Notes under the pieces: generated by a model | Database searches by the model: none | What the model saw: only the letters and a program-made list of their open reading frames with translations | Told to the model about the DNA's origin: nothing | Shown here: positions 1 to 6,341 of the stretch, in pieces | Layout of the letters: every line of letters starts with the position of its first letter | Position numbering within the stretch: position 1 is the stretch's first letter | DNA from: a virus | Virus record (IMG/VR): IMGVR_UViG_3300008050_000408 | Span: 1 to 20,938 of that record | Strand: one strand, 5' to 3' | DNA: 20,938 bases | Position numbers and translations under genes: made by a program

Positions 1-1069
1 GGAACTGGTTGCGTAAAGGGTCATCAATGAATACCTCCGCACCATGAGGGTGTTCCCCCACCCCGACGTTCTCGGCGTCAAACTCCAATCCTATGTCGCT
101 GGCCCTTTCGGTGGCCTTGATTCCGAAGTCTCCCGCGATTGACCTAAGCTTAAGTTCTCCAGTCACCTTGTCCGTAGAGCTATAAACGCCAGCAACAGGC
201 TGGTCTTCGAGGCCAAGCTCAGGGTCAGCTCCTCGGTCTAGCTCTCCCCCGAGGTTAACGATCTGCTGATAACCTAATGACCAATCGTAGTTCCCGTATC
301 TCGTTGAGCTACCACTGTTAACAACAGCGTCTCCGGGGGCGGCTCCCTGACCGCCAGCTCCTTCATTACCGTCCCCGTCTTCCTTTTCGGTGAGTGAGTA
401 AAGCTCGACCCAGTATTCGCCGTTGATCCCTCCTCCCCCGTCGTCGTCCTTGGGGTTAAAGTGAACTGACCCCTTAAGGGGTTCGTCAGCCACGAGTTCT
501 GCAAAGCTGCCTGCCTCGTCTACTGGTATAGGCTTCCCTTTGTAATCTGTCTTGAAGTGCAAATAAACAGCCTGACCTATGGCTACATCCAGTTCGGGCG
601 TGGGGTCTGCGTCCATAGCGACACCCCCGATAGCCACGGTAGTCACTTCGACAGGGCCATCCTCTTCGGGAACAACATACGAGAAAGTTCCGGGTTCGTG
701 AGTAACGAGTCCGTCTTTTATTTTGATGGGTTCAAAGGGCATGTAATAAGCCTCATCAATGTCGTCGTCATAGATTACCACATCCTCATGCTCTGCCGCC
801 CTGTATGTGCGGCCATAGTTATTTACCCCTTCTTCTTGGTGGTTGCCGTATCTCTTTTCCCTTAGTTCGGCTCTTGACTCTACAGCAGCGCGGTCTCGCT
901 CAAATCTGACAAAAGACTCTAAATTAAAGTTCTCGATGCCGAGGCTCTCAGCTCTGGCTCTAATGGATTCCTCGTTTTCCTTTAAGCCTTGGTCTTGGGC
1001 TATATCGCGTATGTCTCGGGCCAGAGCTTTCCGACCGCTTAGGTTTTCGTCTTTGTTTTCTTTGCTCAT
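1..1069 (-). CDS. Probable virion/structural protein, 3' end cut by window edge
   Basis: I do not recognise this protein. The frame is open from an ATG at 1067-1069 to the left edge, giving 356 codons with no stop, so the C-terminus is missing. The first 80 residues are charged and probably helical (starting MSKENKDENLSGRKALARDI). The rest is acidic and rich in Gly, Asp and beta-type sequence (for example YGNYDWSLGYQQIVNLGG), as in tail or fibre-associated proteins. Its ATG lies 4 nt after the stop of the 408-residue gene upstream, so the two are probably co-transcribed and perhaps translationally coupled. The leader is AT-rich (TTATTAAATAC) with no Shine-Dalgarno. Its place after the lysis and head genes suggests a late virion role, but this rests on position and composition only. 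Confidence 0.75.
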   Translation of the reverse strand, partial: MSKENKDENLSGRKALARDIRDIAQDQGLKENEESIRARAESLGIENFNLESFVRFERDRAAVESRAELREKRYGNHQEEGVNNYGRTYRAAEHEDVVIYDDDIDEAYYMPFEPIKIKDGLVTHEPGTFSYVVPEEDGPVEVTTVAIGGVAMDADPTPELDVAIGQAVYLHFKTDYKGKPIPVDEAGSFAELVADEPLKGSVHFNPKDDDGGGGINGEYWVELYSLTEKEDGDGNEGAGGQGAAPGDAVVNSGSSTRYGNYDWSLGYQQIVNLGGELDRGADPELGLEDQPVAGVYSSTDKVTGELKLRSIAGDFGIKATERASDIGLEFDAENVGVGEHPHGAEVFIDDPLRNQF

Positions 1070-1073
1070 GTAT

Positions 1074-2300
1074 TTAATAAGGAGCGAGGCAGGTCACTGT
1101 CTTTGTTAGGTAGCCCCCTTCATACGGGGTGGGGTTCACATCAATAACAATCTCTCCCGGCCAGTCTGTATGAGGAGTTGCCTCGAACTCTCGATCTGTC
1201 CCTATGTTCCACTTCCATTTCGGGTCTTTGTTTCCGATGTTAGCAGAGATTCTTGCCTTTTTATGAAGGCAAGGGGGTATGTTAACCGAGAAGAACGGGC
1301 AAGAGTAGTGTATCGGCGTTGCTATTAACGGGGTAAAGCTAATACTGGGGCTACTTTTCGTCCAGACTTCTGTAATCTTAGCCTCGCATAGCCCCCTGTA
1401 GCTTTGCTTCTTATACTTAACTTGAGGGTATTCCCTGCTGGTCGTTCCTTCGCTATCCCGGAGCGGCCAGATCATGAACGACACGGAATCAAGCACTGCT
1501 GGCCAGCTATAGTTGATCATTGACCTATAAGACCTAACGGTGTTCCCTCTGCCGTCTTGAGGGATAATGTCTTTTGTTACGACCACCCACACATCGGTCG
1601 AGACTTGATCGTAAGAGCTTATCTGGCCATCTTCCGTTGGCTTCCAGTATTCGTCTTGAGTTGTCGCATCTTCGATAGATGCTCCTTTTTCTGAGTCGTA
1701 AACATCCCCCCTTACATAAATGTTAACCCTTTGATAAAGGACGCCGTTAACCGTGTCGTTAAACTTCGATGATACCAATTCGGCTCTCTTAATGTAAGTC
1801 CGGCTCTCTGCGATATAAAGGGAATCTAACTCAGCCGCCCCCACGCCTGTCTGCGCTCTTCGCCCCATCTCAGAGATTCTCTGTTGCCTCCTTGATATAA
1901 GAATGTATTTGTCAAAATCAGGGAACTTGCCTTTCGGGAGGTTGGCCATTTCGGTCCCGAGCTTAGGGCTGGCTGGGCTGTATTCCTCCCTCTTGAATAA
2001 ATACCTTCTTTCGACTGTTGAAAACTTAAATCCGCTCAGGTTGGCTAAAGAGTGTTCAAAGTTGTAAGTCTCTTGCTTTTCCCTATCGGCTGCATAATGA
2101 ACAGCAAAGGTGCTTTCCCCTTGGCCTTTTATCGGCTCAATAGAAACAACTTTGTGGTCAGGCCATCTGCTCTGATCGTAATGCTGATCCCCATACTCAA
2201 TATCAGAATACCTCTTCTGAGAGAAATCCAATATCTCATAAAAGAGAACGTCAGAAATGAGAGGTGTTGGGAAGCTCTTTACCGTTGCTGGGGTCGCCAT
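1074..2300 (-). CDS. Probable phage structural protein (tail/virion), unknown function
   Basis: A 408-residue soluble protein with no signal peptide or membrane segment. It is rich in aromatic residues and beta-type sequence. The N-terminus (MATPATVKSFPTPLISDVLF) is followed by the motif YGDQHYDQSRWPDH at about residues 37-50. Tyr-rich strands continue through the middle, and Pro-rich turns fall near the C-terminus (VDVNPTPYEGGYL-like). I recognise no catalytic motif. Its length, position between the phosphoesterase gene and the partial gene at the left edge, and spacing of 4 nt to that gene suggest a late operon of virion proteins, perhaps a tail or connector component. No Shine-Dalgarno precedes the ATG at 2298-2300. 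The function is inferred from context only. Confidence 0.75.
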   Translation of the reverse strand: MATPATVKSFPTPLISDVLFYEILDFSQKRYSDIEYGDQHYDQSRWPDHKVVSIEPIKGQGESTFAVHYAADREKQETYNFEHSLANLSGFKFSTVERRYLFKREEYSPASPKLGTEMANLPKGKFPDFDKYILISRRQQRISEMGRRAQTGVGAAELDSLYIAESRTYIKRAELVSSKFNDTVNGVLYQRVNIYVRGDVYDSEKGASIEDATTQDEYWKPTEDGQISSYDQVSTDVWVVVTKDIIPQDGRGNTVRSYRSMINYSWPAVLDSVSFMIWPLRDSEGTTSREYPQVKYKKQSYRGLCEAKITEVWTKSSPSISFTPLIATPIHYSCPFFSVNIPPCLHKKARISANIGNKDPKWKWNIGTDREFEATPHTDWPGEIVIDVNPTPYEGGYLTKTVTCLAPY

Positions 2301-2334
2301 GCGAAAACCTTACATTAGAACTCTGTATTAGTAA

Positions 2335-2361
2335 ACGGGGGAAGCTGCTGCTCTTACCCGT
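2335..2361 (-). other. Imperfect hairpin between phosphoesterase gene and 408-aa gene
   Basis: Read on the minus strand, ACGGG-T-AAG can pair with CTT-CC-CCCGT around an AGCAGCAG loop. That gives 8 bp with small bulges, followed by TTTACTAAT. It sits in the 88-nt gap after the phosphoesterase stop. It could be a weak attenuator or an RNA processing site. The T-run is too short to call a firm terminator. Confidence 0.3.
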
Positions 2362-2388
2362 CGCGCCTCCGATGTTATTAGTGATCCC

Positions 2389-3225
2389 TCAGAGTGCCAT
2401 AGGCTCAAAGATAGCGGTATGGCCCTCGATAACGACGCCACAGCCGACAATGGGCTTTTTGTTGAACTTCTTGCCGTAAGCCATAGCTAAAGATTCGTGG
2501 TCGCACCCGCATCCTACCTGCATCCCAAATACTCTCGTATGGTGGTTAGCAAAGTAATTGACTCCTGCTTGCGCGTGAAAATGCCCTTGAACCACTGATT
2601 TATGCTCGTCTAGCGCATTAAGGAATGCCGCGTTGTTTTGGCCTCCCCGCCCTCGGTCTCCGTGTTGATACAGGACTCCATCAATCTCAACATGCCCGAA
2701 TCGGTCCACGACGTTCCAGTTTGGAACACCCCATAACTGATTGAAGTCCTTCAGGACGAGGACAGGCAAGCCAGCGTCTGACGCTTGCCTTTCCGAGAGG
2801 GCGTCATGGTTGCCGATGAGGTAATCGAGAACGGGGAAGGCTCGGTGAAGTTCCTGAACCTGAACAAGAGCCTTGGCGAACTCTGCTTCTGAGTTTTTTA
2901 AGCTGGGAGCTTTAGGGTGATACGAAATGCTCGCCCAATCAACAGCGTCGCCAATGTGGACAACTCTGTCGCAATTGTGCTTTTTCTGAATCCCTTTCAG
3001 GAAGTCAATGTATCCACTTAGCATACATGGGGCATGGCAATCCCCGATGACGAGAACTCGACTCTTGCCGTTAGTTGTCGCGGGAACCCGCTTTTTTGCA
3101 ATGCCTTTAAGTGCTGCCCTGACTGTTGAGCGACTGCATTTGAGGTTCCGGGCTGTCGTTGCCTTGCACTTGGTCTTCTTGAAGTCCTTGAGTATCTCTT
3201 CTTGTCTTGGCGTTAGTTTGCTCAT
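2389..3225 (-). CDS. Calcineurin-like metallophosphoesterase with N-terminal HTH
   Basis: This 278-residue protein has two parts. Residues 1-45 look like a helix-turn-helix: a TPRQEEILKDF helix, then KATTARNLKCSRSTVRAALK. Residues 56-275 carry the calcineurin-like phosphoesterase metal-site motifs in order: GDCH (61-64), GDAVD (92-96), GNHD (138-141), HGD (188-190) and GHFHA (214-218). This family uses a two-metal centre to cut phosphomono- or diesters, including nucleic acids. The HTH suggests a DNA-directed substrate, which is inference. All metal ligands are present, so it should be active. The gene stands alone between a putative terminator/promoter region (3247-3312) and the virion genes. 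The leader is A/T-rich (CAAAAAACAAAT) without a Shine-Dalgarno. The family assignment is secure, but the substrate is unknown. Confidence 0.9.
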   Translation of the reverse strand: MSKLTPRQEEILKDFKKTKCKATTARNLKCSRSTVRAALKGIAKKRVPATTNGKSRVLVIGDCHAPCMLSGYIDFLKGIQKKHNCDRVVHIGDAVDWASISYHPKAPSLKNSEAEFAKALVQVQELHRAFPVLDYLIGNHDALSERQASDAGLPVLVLKDFNQLWGVPNWNVVDRFGHVEIDGVLYQHGDRGRGGQNNAAFLNALDEHKSVVQGHFHAQAGVNYFANHHTRVFGMQVGCGCDHESLAMAYGKKFNKKPIVGCGVVIEGHTAIFEPMAL

Positions 3226-3246
3226 ATTTGTTTTTTGCTAAGTCAA

Positions 3247-3274
3247 AGAATACACTCAGACAGCAATCCGTCAA
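3247..3274 (-). promoter_or_regulatory. Candidate sigma70-type promoter for the phosphoesterase gene
   Basis: On the minus strand TTGACG (3269-3274) and TATTCT (3247-3252) are separated by 16 nt. They match the -35 consensus at 5 of 6 and the -10 consensus at 4 of 6. Transcription would start near 3240, about 15 nt before the ATG at 3225. The preceding hairpin and T-run would separate this unit from the lysis genes. Based on consensus match and position only. Confidence 0.45.
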
Positions 3275-3275
3275 C

Positions 3276-3312
3276 AAAAAAGCCCTTTACTTTTCAATGG
3301 GTCTTTCGACCC
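3276..3312 (-). terminator. Possible terminator after the lysis cluster
   Basis: Directly after the stop of the last lysis-cluster gene, the minus strand reads GGGTC-GAAA-GACCC (3299-3312), a perfect 5-bp stem with a GNRA tetraloop. A TTTTTT run (3276-3281) follows about 17 nt later. A second weak stem, AAAAG with CTTTT, abuts the T-run. The spacing is not classic, so this may be a leaky terminator or a stabilising 3' hairpin. Confidence 0.4.
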
Positions 3313-3651
3313 CTACCGATTAAGGCTTTTCTTCATTTCCTCCACTTTCTCCTCAATGTTCTTGATCTTGTTCAGTGTTACATCCTGACTCCTCTGAATG
3401 GACTCAAGAGCGTCTCGCATTCCCTTTGTCTCTGAGATGATTAGCAGCCTATCGTGATTCCTATCAGCGTGGATCTGGCCCTCACCAACATGATCCTCAA
3501 GGCCGCTGCTCAACTCAAAGTGCATTTTCTTCATGTGTTCTGCCTCCGCCTTGTGCGTGAACCACGCTCCGATGGTCAGGATTACTGCCATAAGTGGCCC
3601 CCACCAAGTCTTAATCAGGGACGCGGTTGCTTCTTTAGCTCTCTGTGTCAT
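3313..3651 (-). CDS. Small one-TM coiled-coil protein of the lysis cluster (holin or inner-membrane spanin-like)
   Basis: This 112-residue protein has one hydrophobic segment at about residues 16-33 (TWWGPLMAVILTIGAWF). A charged helical region follows and ends in a Lys/Glu heptad-like stretch (KIKNIEEKVEEMKKSL). The ATG (3649-3651) shares one base with the endolysin stop (TAATG), so the genes are translationally coupled. An N-terminal TM anchor with a long periplasmic helix fits an inner-membrane spanin. It also fits a one-TM holin or antiholin. Because a u-spanin and a three-TM holin-like gene are already present upstream, its exact role is open. No homologue is recognised. The lysis assignment comes from topology and neighbours. 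Confidence 0.75.
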   Translation of the reverse strand: MTQRAKEATASLIKTWWGPLMAVILTIGAWFTHKAEAEHMKKMHFELSSGLEDHVGEGQIHADRNHDRLLIISETKGMRDALESIQRSQDVTLNKIKNIEEKVEEMKKSLNR

Positions 3652-4298
3652 TACATTTTCTTTATAACTGTTCTTGTGAGCCTGCCGAAGTCAACGATGC
3701 CTCGCTTTTCCATTTCTTTGAATATAGCGGCTACCCCTACTTGTTTCGACCTAGCTGTTGACGACCACTTCCCGTCCGAAATGTATTTCCCCGGTTTCTC
3801 AATTGTAGTTGTCGCCCACAAGTAAGGGGACGGCGTTGACTTGTGATACCTGAGATACCCTGTGCCATTATAACGCTCACAAGCGTAAAGCGTGTCGTCC
3901 AGTTGGCCCCAATCCACTTTCCCCAGTTTGTCGTAAGTTATCGCGTCAATGGCTGACTCCTCCCAAGTGAAAGGGGGGCTTCCTGCTTTCGGCCTCCCTT
4001 TTGGAATCCACTTAGTCCTCCCGTATAAGGATGAACCCTCGTGGAGATGATGACGAAACGATCCGCTTGATTCCATGTTGTGAAGCCCTGACAAAACATA
4101 CCACGGCACATTTGTTTTGGAGTCAACGAGTTTGTAGCGGTCGATATTCCGCATGATTCGATCCACCACCTTGGCAACTTTGCGCTGCTGGCTAGGCCGA
4201 ACGTCTGCCTGATCCCACCTGTTTTCTTGCAAAGTCCCGCCATGAGCCTGCGTCAAGCAAGCCACTGAGAGAACGGCGGCAAAGATTCGAGGAAGCAT
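3651..4298 (-). CDS. Endolysin: peptidoglycan hydrolase, lysozyme-like, with N-terminal export signal
   Basis: This 215-residue protein degrades peptidoglycan at the end of infection. Residues 1-20 (MLPRIFAAVLSVACLTQAHG) look like a Sec signal or a releasable anchor. If it is exported by Sec, the holin would trigger or complete lysis rather than release the enzyme. The catalytic region resembles a phage lysozyme family: LSGLHNMESSGSF around the probable acid Glu76, then KGRPKAGSPPFTWEESAIDA (100-119), ERYNGTGY (141-148) and SPYLW (157-161). It lies 4 nt after the three-TM gene and overlaps the next gene by one base, forming a compact lysis cassette. I am confident it is a cell-wall hydrolase. 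The precise bond it cuts is inferred from the lysozyme-like motifs. Confidence 0.88.
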   Translation of the reverse strand: MLPRIFAAVLSVACLTQAHGGTLQENRWDQADVRPSQQRKVAKVVDRIMRNIDRYKLVDSKTNVPWYVLSGLHNMESSGSFRHHLHEGSSLYGRTKWIPKGRPKAGSPPFTWEESAIDAITYDKLGKVDWGQLDDTLYACERYNGTGYLRYHKSTPSPYLWATTTIEKPGKYISDGKWSSTARSKQVGVAAIFKEMEKRGIVDFGRLTRTVIKKM

Positions 4299-4302
4299 AA
4301 GG

Positions 4303-4644
4303 CTAGAATCCTAGTAACGACTTGAAGCAAAGGACAACAACAGCGTAAGAGACGCCAGTGCAAAACCAATAATGCTTCAGTGCTGGAGTTGTATCTAAGG
4401 GCTGCTCTAGGTCCGCCTTCAAAAGCCCTTGCTCTGCGTAACGTGCGGCAGATGGGAATACCAATAGCCGGACCACTGGGGCGACGACAATGATAGACGA
4501 GACCAACACGAGCGCATAAAGGAGTTCCGCGAACGGGGTTGACTCACCTAACGAGAGGTAACGAGTAATAACAAGCCCAAGGGCAACAAGAGCAACGCCT
4601 TTGTTCCAAAGAAGCTTTCCGAGTGATTTCAAATTTTCTTTCAT
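4303..4644 (-). CDS. Holin-like three-TM membrane protein
   Basis: I chose the ATG at 4642-4644, giving 113 residues (MKENLKSLGKLLWNKG). It lies 5 nt after the stop of the spanin gene. An upstream ATG at 4734 would overlap that gene by 85 nt and add a non-hydrophobic tail. Three hydrophobic segments are visible: about residues 11-30 (LLWNKGVALVALGLVITRYL), 38-62 (FAELLYALVLVSSIIVVAPV onward) and 90-112 (WFCTGVSYAVVVLCFKSLLG). Small size, a Lys-rich start, three TM segments and a position directly before the endolysin fit a class I holin, which forms inner-membrane holes or triggers exported endolysin. I recognise no specific family, so the call rests on topology and context. Confidence 0.75.
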   Translation of the reverse strand: MKENLKSLGKLLWNKGVALVALGLVITRYLSLGESTPFAELLYALVLVSSIIVVAPVVRLLVFPSAARYAEQGLLKADLEQPLDTTPALKHYWFCTGVSYAVVVLCFKSLLGF

Positions 4645-4649
4645 TTTCT

Positions 4650-5300
4650 TTATAGTAGTTTTCTGGTGAGGTAAATCCGTGCTGCATTCAGCAGGACCAA
4701 GACTACTGTTGCTGAAGCCCACCGAATTGTCCATGCTCGTGATTGGTTCAGCCTTTCTTCCGACTTGACTACCTCGGCGTTCATCTGGGTGATTGCTTTG
4801 CTGGAGTAGCTGAGTTTCTCATTGGCGCTCTCGTGCATACTCCTGTAATTGTTTAATTCTGCTTTGACCCCCGCAATATCTAGCTCCATCTCGTGTAAGC
4901 TTTTCCTTGCTGATTCTGCCTCAATCACAACGACATCTAGCGATAATTGAAGCAAGACGCTCTCTTTCTGCGCTGCCCGCAGGCTTCCGCCCAGTGCTTT
5001 GAGGGCCTCAGAAAGCTCTTTAACTCTCTTAGAGTCAGGGTGTTCCTCAAGGGTTGACTTGGCTATCTCTCGCGCTTTACTTAGCTCCGTCTCCGCTTGT
5101 TGTAACCGATCAAGGGACTTCGCTGATTGGATCTTCGCCGCCTGCCCTTTGGCTTTAACATTCTCGATATTGCTCGTAAGTGACGCTGATTGGACCTCAC
5201 GCGCCCTTGGTGGGGTCGGGAGGGGGCTAGGGGGGTCATACACCCTAGGGGAGCAAGATGCTGTCAGTGCCGTAGCAATGGCCAATAACGTCAATTTCAT
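4650..5300 (-). CDS. Unimolecular spanin (u-spanin): OM lipoprotein with C-terminal TM anchor
   Basis: The ATG at 5298-5300 gives 216 residues. A longer frame reaches back to 5411 but overlaps the upstream gene and would bury the signal. Residues 1-16 form a lipoprotein signal (MKLTLLAIATALTASC) with a TASC lipobox and Cys16 for acylation. Pro-rich residues 19-32 follow. A long, almost uninterrupted helix with many Ala, Glu, Lys and Ser residues spans about 45-188. The C-terminus has a TM helix (192-211) with a basic tail (RKLL). A lipid anchor at one end and a TM at the other, joined by a periplasmic coiled coil, is the defining layout of u-spanins such as T1 gp11. They fuse the inner and outer membranes in the last lysis step. 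It heads the lysis cassette. Strong on topology; there is no sequence match to T1 gp11. Confidence 0.8.
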   Translation of the reverse strand: MKLTLLAIATALTASCSPRVYDPPSPLPTPPRAREVQSASLTSNIENVKAKGQAAKIQSAKSLDRLQQAETELSKAREIAKSTLEEHPDSKRVKELSEALKALGGSLRAAQKESVLLQLSLDVVVIEAESARKSLHEMELDIAGVKAELNNYRSMHESANEKLSYSSKAITQMNAEVVKSEERLNQSRAWTIRWASATVVLVLLNAARIYLTRKLL

Positions 5301-5313
5301 TATTTCTCTTTGG

Positions 5314-6231
5314 TTACTTCGGTTTGATGAATGGCTCAACTGTCCCGTCTGGGAACACAAATTTACGTGCAAGTCTCCCGCCTCCCCTCCTCCGTGGGAC
5401 TTCAGCCACATCGCTCAAGAGCTTCTGTCTAATAGCCCCCATTTCTAGCTGTTCCTTGAGAGTTCTCCTCACTCCTTTCTTTCTCGGATATTTATCCTCC
5501 ATGTATTTTTGAACAACCGCTAGTTTTTGGTATTGCAGTTCGGCGGCTTCCGCACGGTCCCGCGCTTTACCTCCTTCCACAAGGGCCGACCCTGCCCCGT
5601 AAAGAGTGTTTACCGGATCTGCCTGCGACTTCAGCAGCCTCATTCCTACTGACTCTTTTGACATCTGTTCTGTCATCTCTCTCGCCTCTTTCCTAGCCTC
5701 TGGGTCAGTCACTAAGTCGAAGGCTTCCTTGGCATCAAGGGCTATGCTCAAAGGTTTAGCCCCAAATTTAAGAGCCTTCCCGAGAGCTTTTTTCCCCAGT
5801 CTCTTTTGTTTTACATCGAAGTCTTTGAACCGCGATTCCCTTTTTACATCAGCGGCCAAACTCGCCAAGGATAAAGCCGCTTCAGCCACATCCCCTTTAG
5901 TGAGAAAGGGGTCATCAGATTCAGGGATAGGAGCAAGAGGGGCGGGGCTTGGGTCCGGCGCGTCTGATCCGGGGCCGTAAGCCCAAGGCTTTTCCGTTGG
6001 GGTTGGCGGGGGCGGGTCCGTGGCCCAAGGCTTTTCCGTTGGGGTTGGCGGGGGCGGGTCCGTGGCCCAAGGCTTTTCCGTTGGGGTTGGCGGATCTGCT
6101 GCTTTCTTTTCTGCTGCCTTTTTGCGCCGATGCTCTTTGAGCAGTTCCCTCATCCCCGGAGTAAGCTGTTCCTCGAAATTTGAGGAACGAATATCACTGG
6201 GCTTTCTCTTACCTTTCTTGCTCGCTGGCAT
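5314..6231 (-). CDS. Basic proline-repeat protein downstream of the capsid gene, unknown function
   Basis: I chose the ATG at 6229-6231 (MPASKKGKRKPSD), giving 305 residues. The upstream ATG at 6306 sits inside the capsid terminator hairpin and is unlikely to be used. A basic N-terminus and a Lys/Arg/Ala helix are followed by a Pro-rich linker with a 14-residue unit repeated (PPPPTPTEKPWATD; two full copies and partial flanks). An Ala/Lys-rich helical body and a basic tail (PRRRGGGRLARKFV) complete it. There is no signal or TM. Being the first gene after the capsid terminator, it may be an internal virion, head-tail or assembly protein. I recognise no family. The near-identical DNA repeats mark a recently expanded, probably length-variable linker. 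Confidence 0.75.
   Translation of the reverse strand: MPASKKGKRKPSDIRSSNFEEQLTPGMRELLKEHRRKKAAEKKAADPPTPTEKPWATDPPPPTPTEKPWATDPPPPTPTEKPWAYGPGSDAPDPSPAPLAPIPESDDPFLTKGDVAEAALSLASLAADVKRESRFKDFDVKQKRLGKKALGKALKFGAKPLSIALDAKEAFDLVTDPEARKEAREMTEQMSKESVGMRLLKSQADPVNTLYGAGSALVEGGKARDRAEAAELQYQKLAVVQKYMEDKYPRKKGVRRTLKEQLEMGAIRQKLLSDVAEVPRRRGGGRLARKFVFPDGTVEPFIKPK
5981..6094. repeat. 42-bp tandem repeat encoding a 14-residue proline-rich unit
   Basis: A 42-bp unit beginning GCCCAAGGCTTTTCCGTTGG starts at 5981, 6023 and 6065. The first two copies are identical over the full 42 bp, and the third matches for about 29 bp. The period is 14 codons, so copy-number change keeps the frame of the gene at 5314-6231. 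Identity at DNA level points to recent duplication or slippage. Confidence 0.95.
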
Positions 6232-6285
6232 GGGCTGACTATACGCCTCAGATAAAGATAAATCAACACGGTCTCGCTTGATTGC

Positions 6286-6323
6286 AAAAAAAGCGCCGAA
6301 GCTCACTGGGAGCCTCGGCGCTT
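6286..6323 (-). terminator. Strong rho-independent terminator after the major capsid gene
   Basis: The arms 6291-6304 and 6310-6323 pair over 13 bp with a single A-C mismatch around a 5-nt loop (ACTGG). On the minus strand the stem runs directly into seven T residues (6286-6292). It begins 18 nt after the capsid stop. A terminator just after the capsid gene lets the capsid message be made in excess of the downstream lysis genes, as phage T7 does after gene 10. Confidence 0.92.
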
Positions 6324-6341
6324 AAGTTAAGTTAGTTAGGA

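Noticed and set aside
2301-2388. tRNA-like pattern on the minus strand (GGGTAAGAGCAGCAGCTTCC, GAGTTCTAAT)
   Set aside because: D- and anticodon-like strings are present, but there is no acceptor stem and the T arm does not pair.
3938-4243. 101-codon minus-strand frame inside the endolysin gene
   Set aside because: Out-of-frame shadow of the endolysin with no start signal or domain.
5300-5411. Upstream ATG extending the spanin gene to 5411
   Set aside because: It would overlap the previous gene by about 100 nt and place 37 polar residues before a clear lipoprotein signal.
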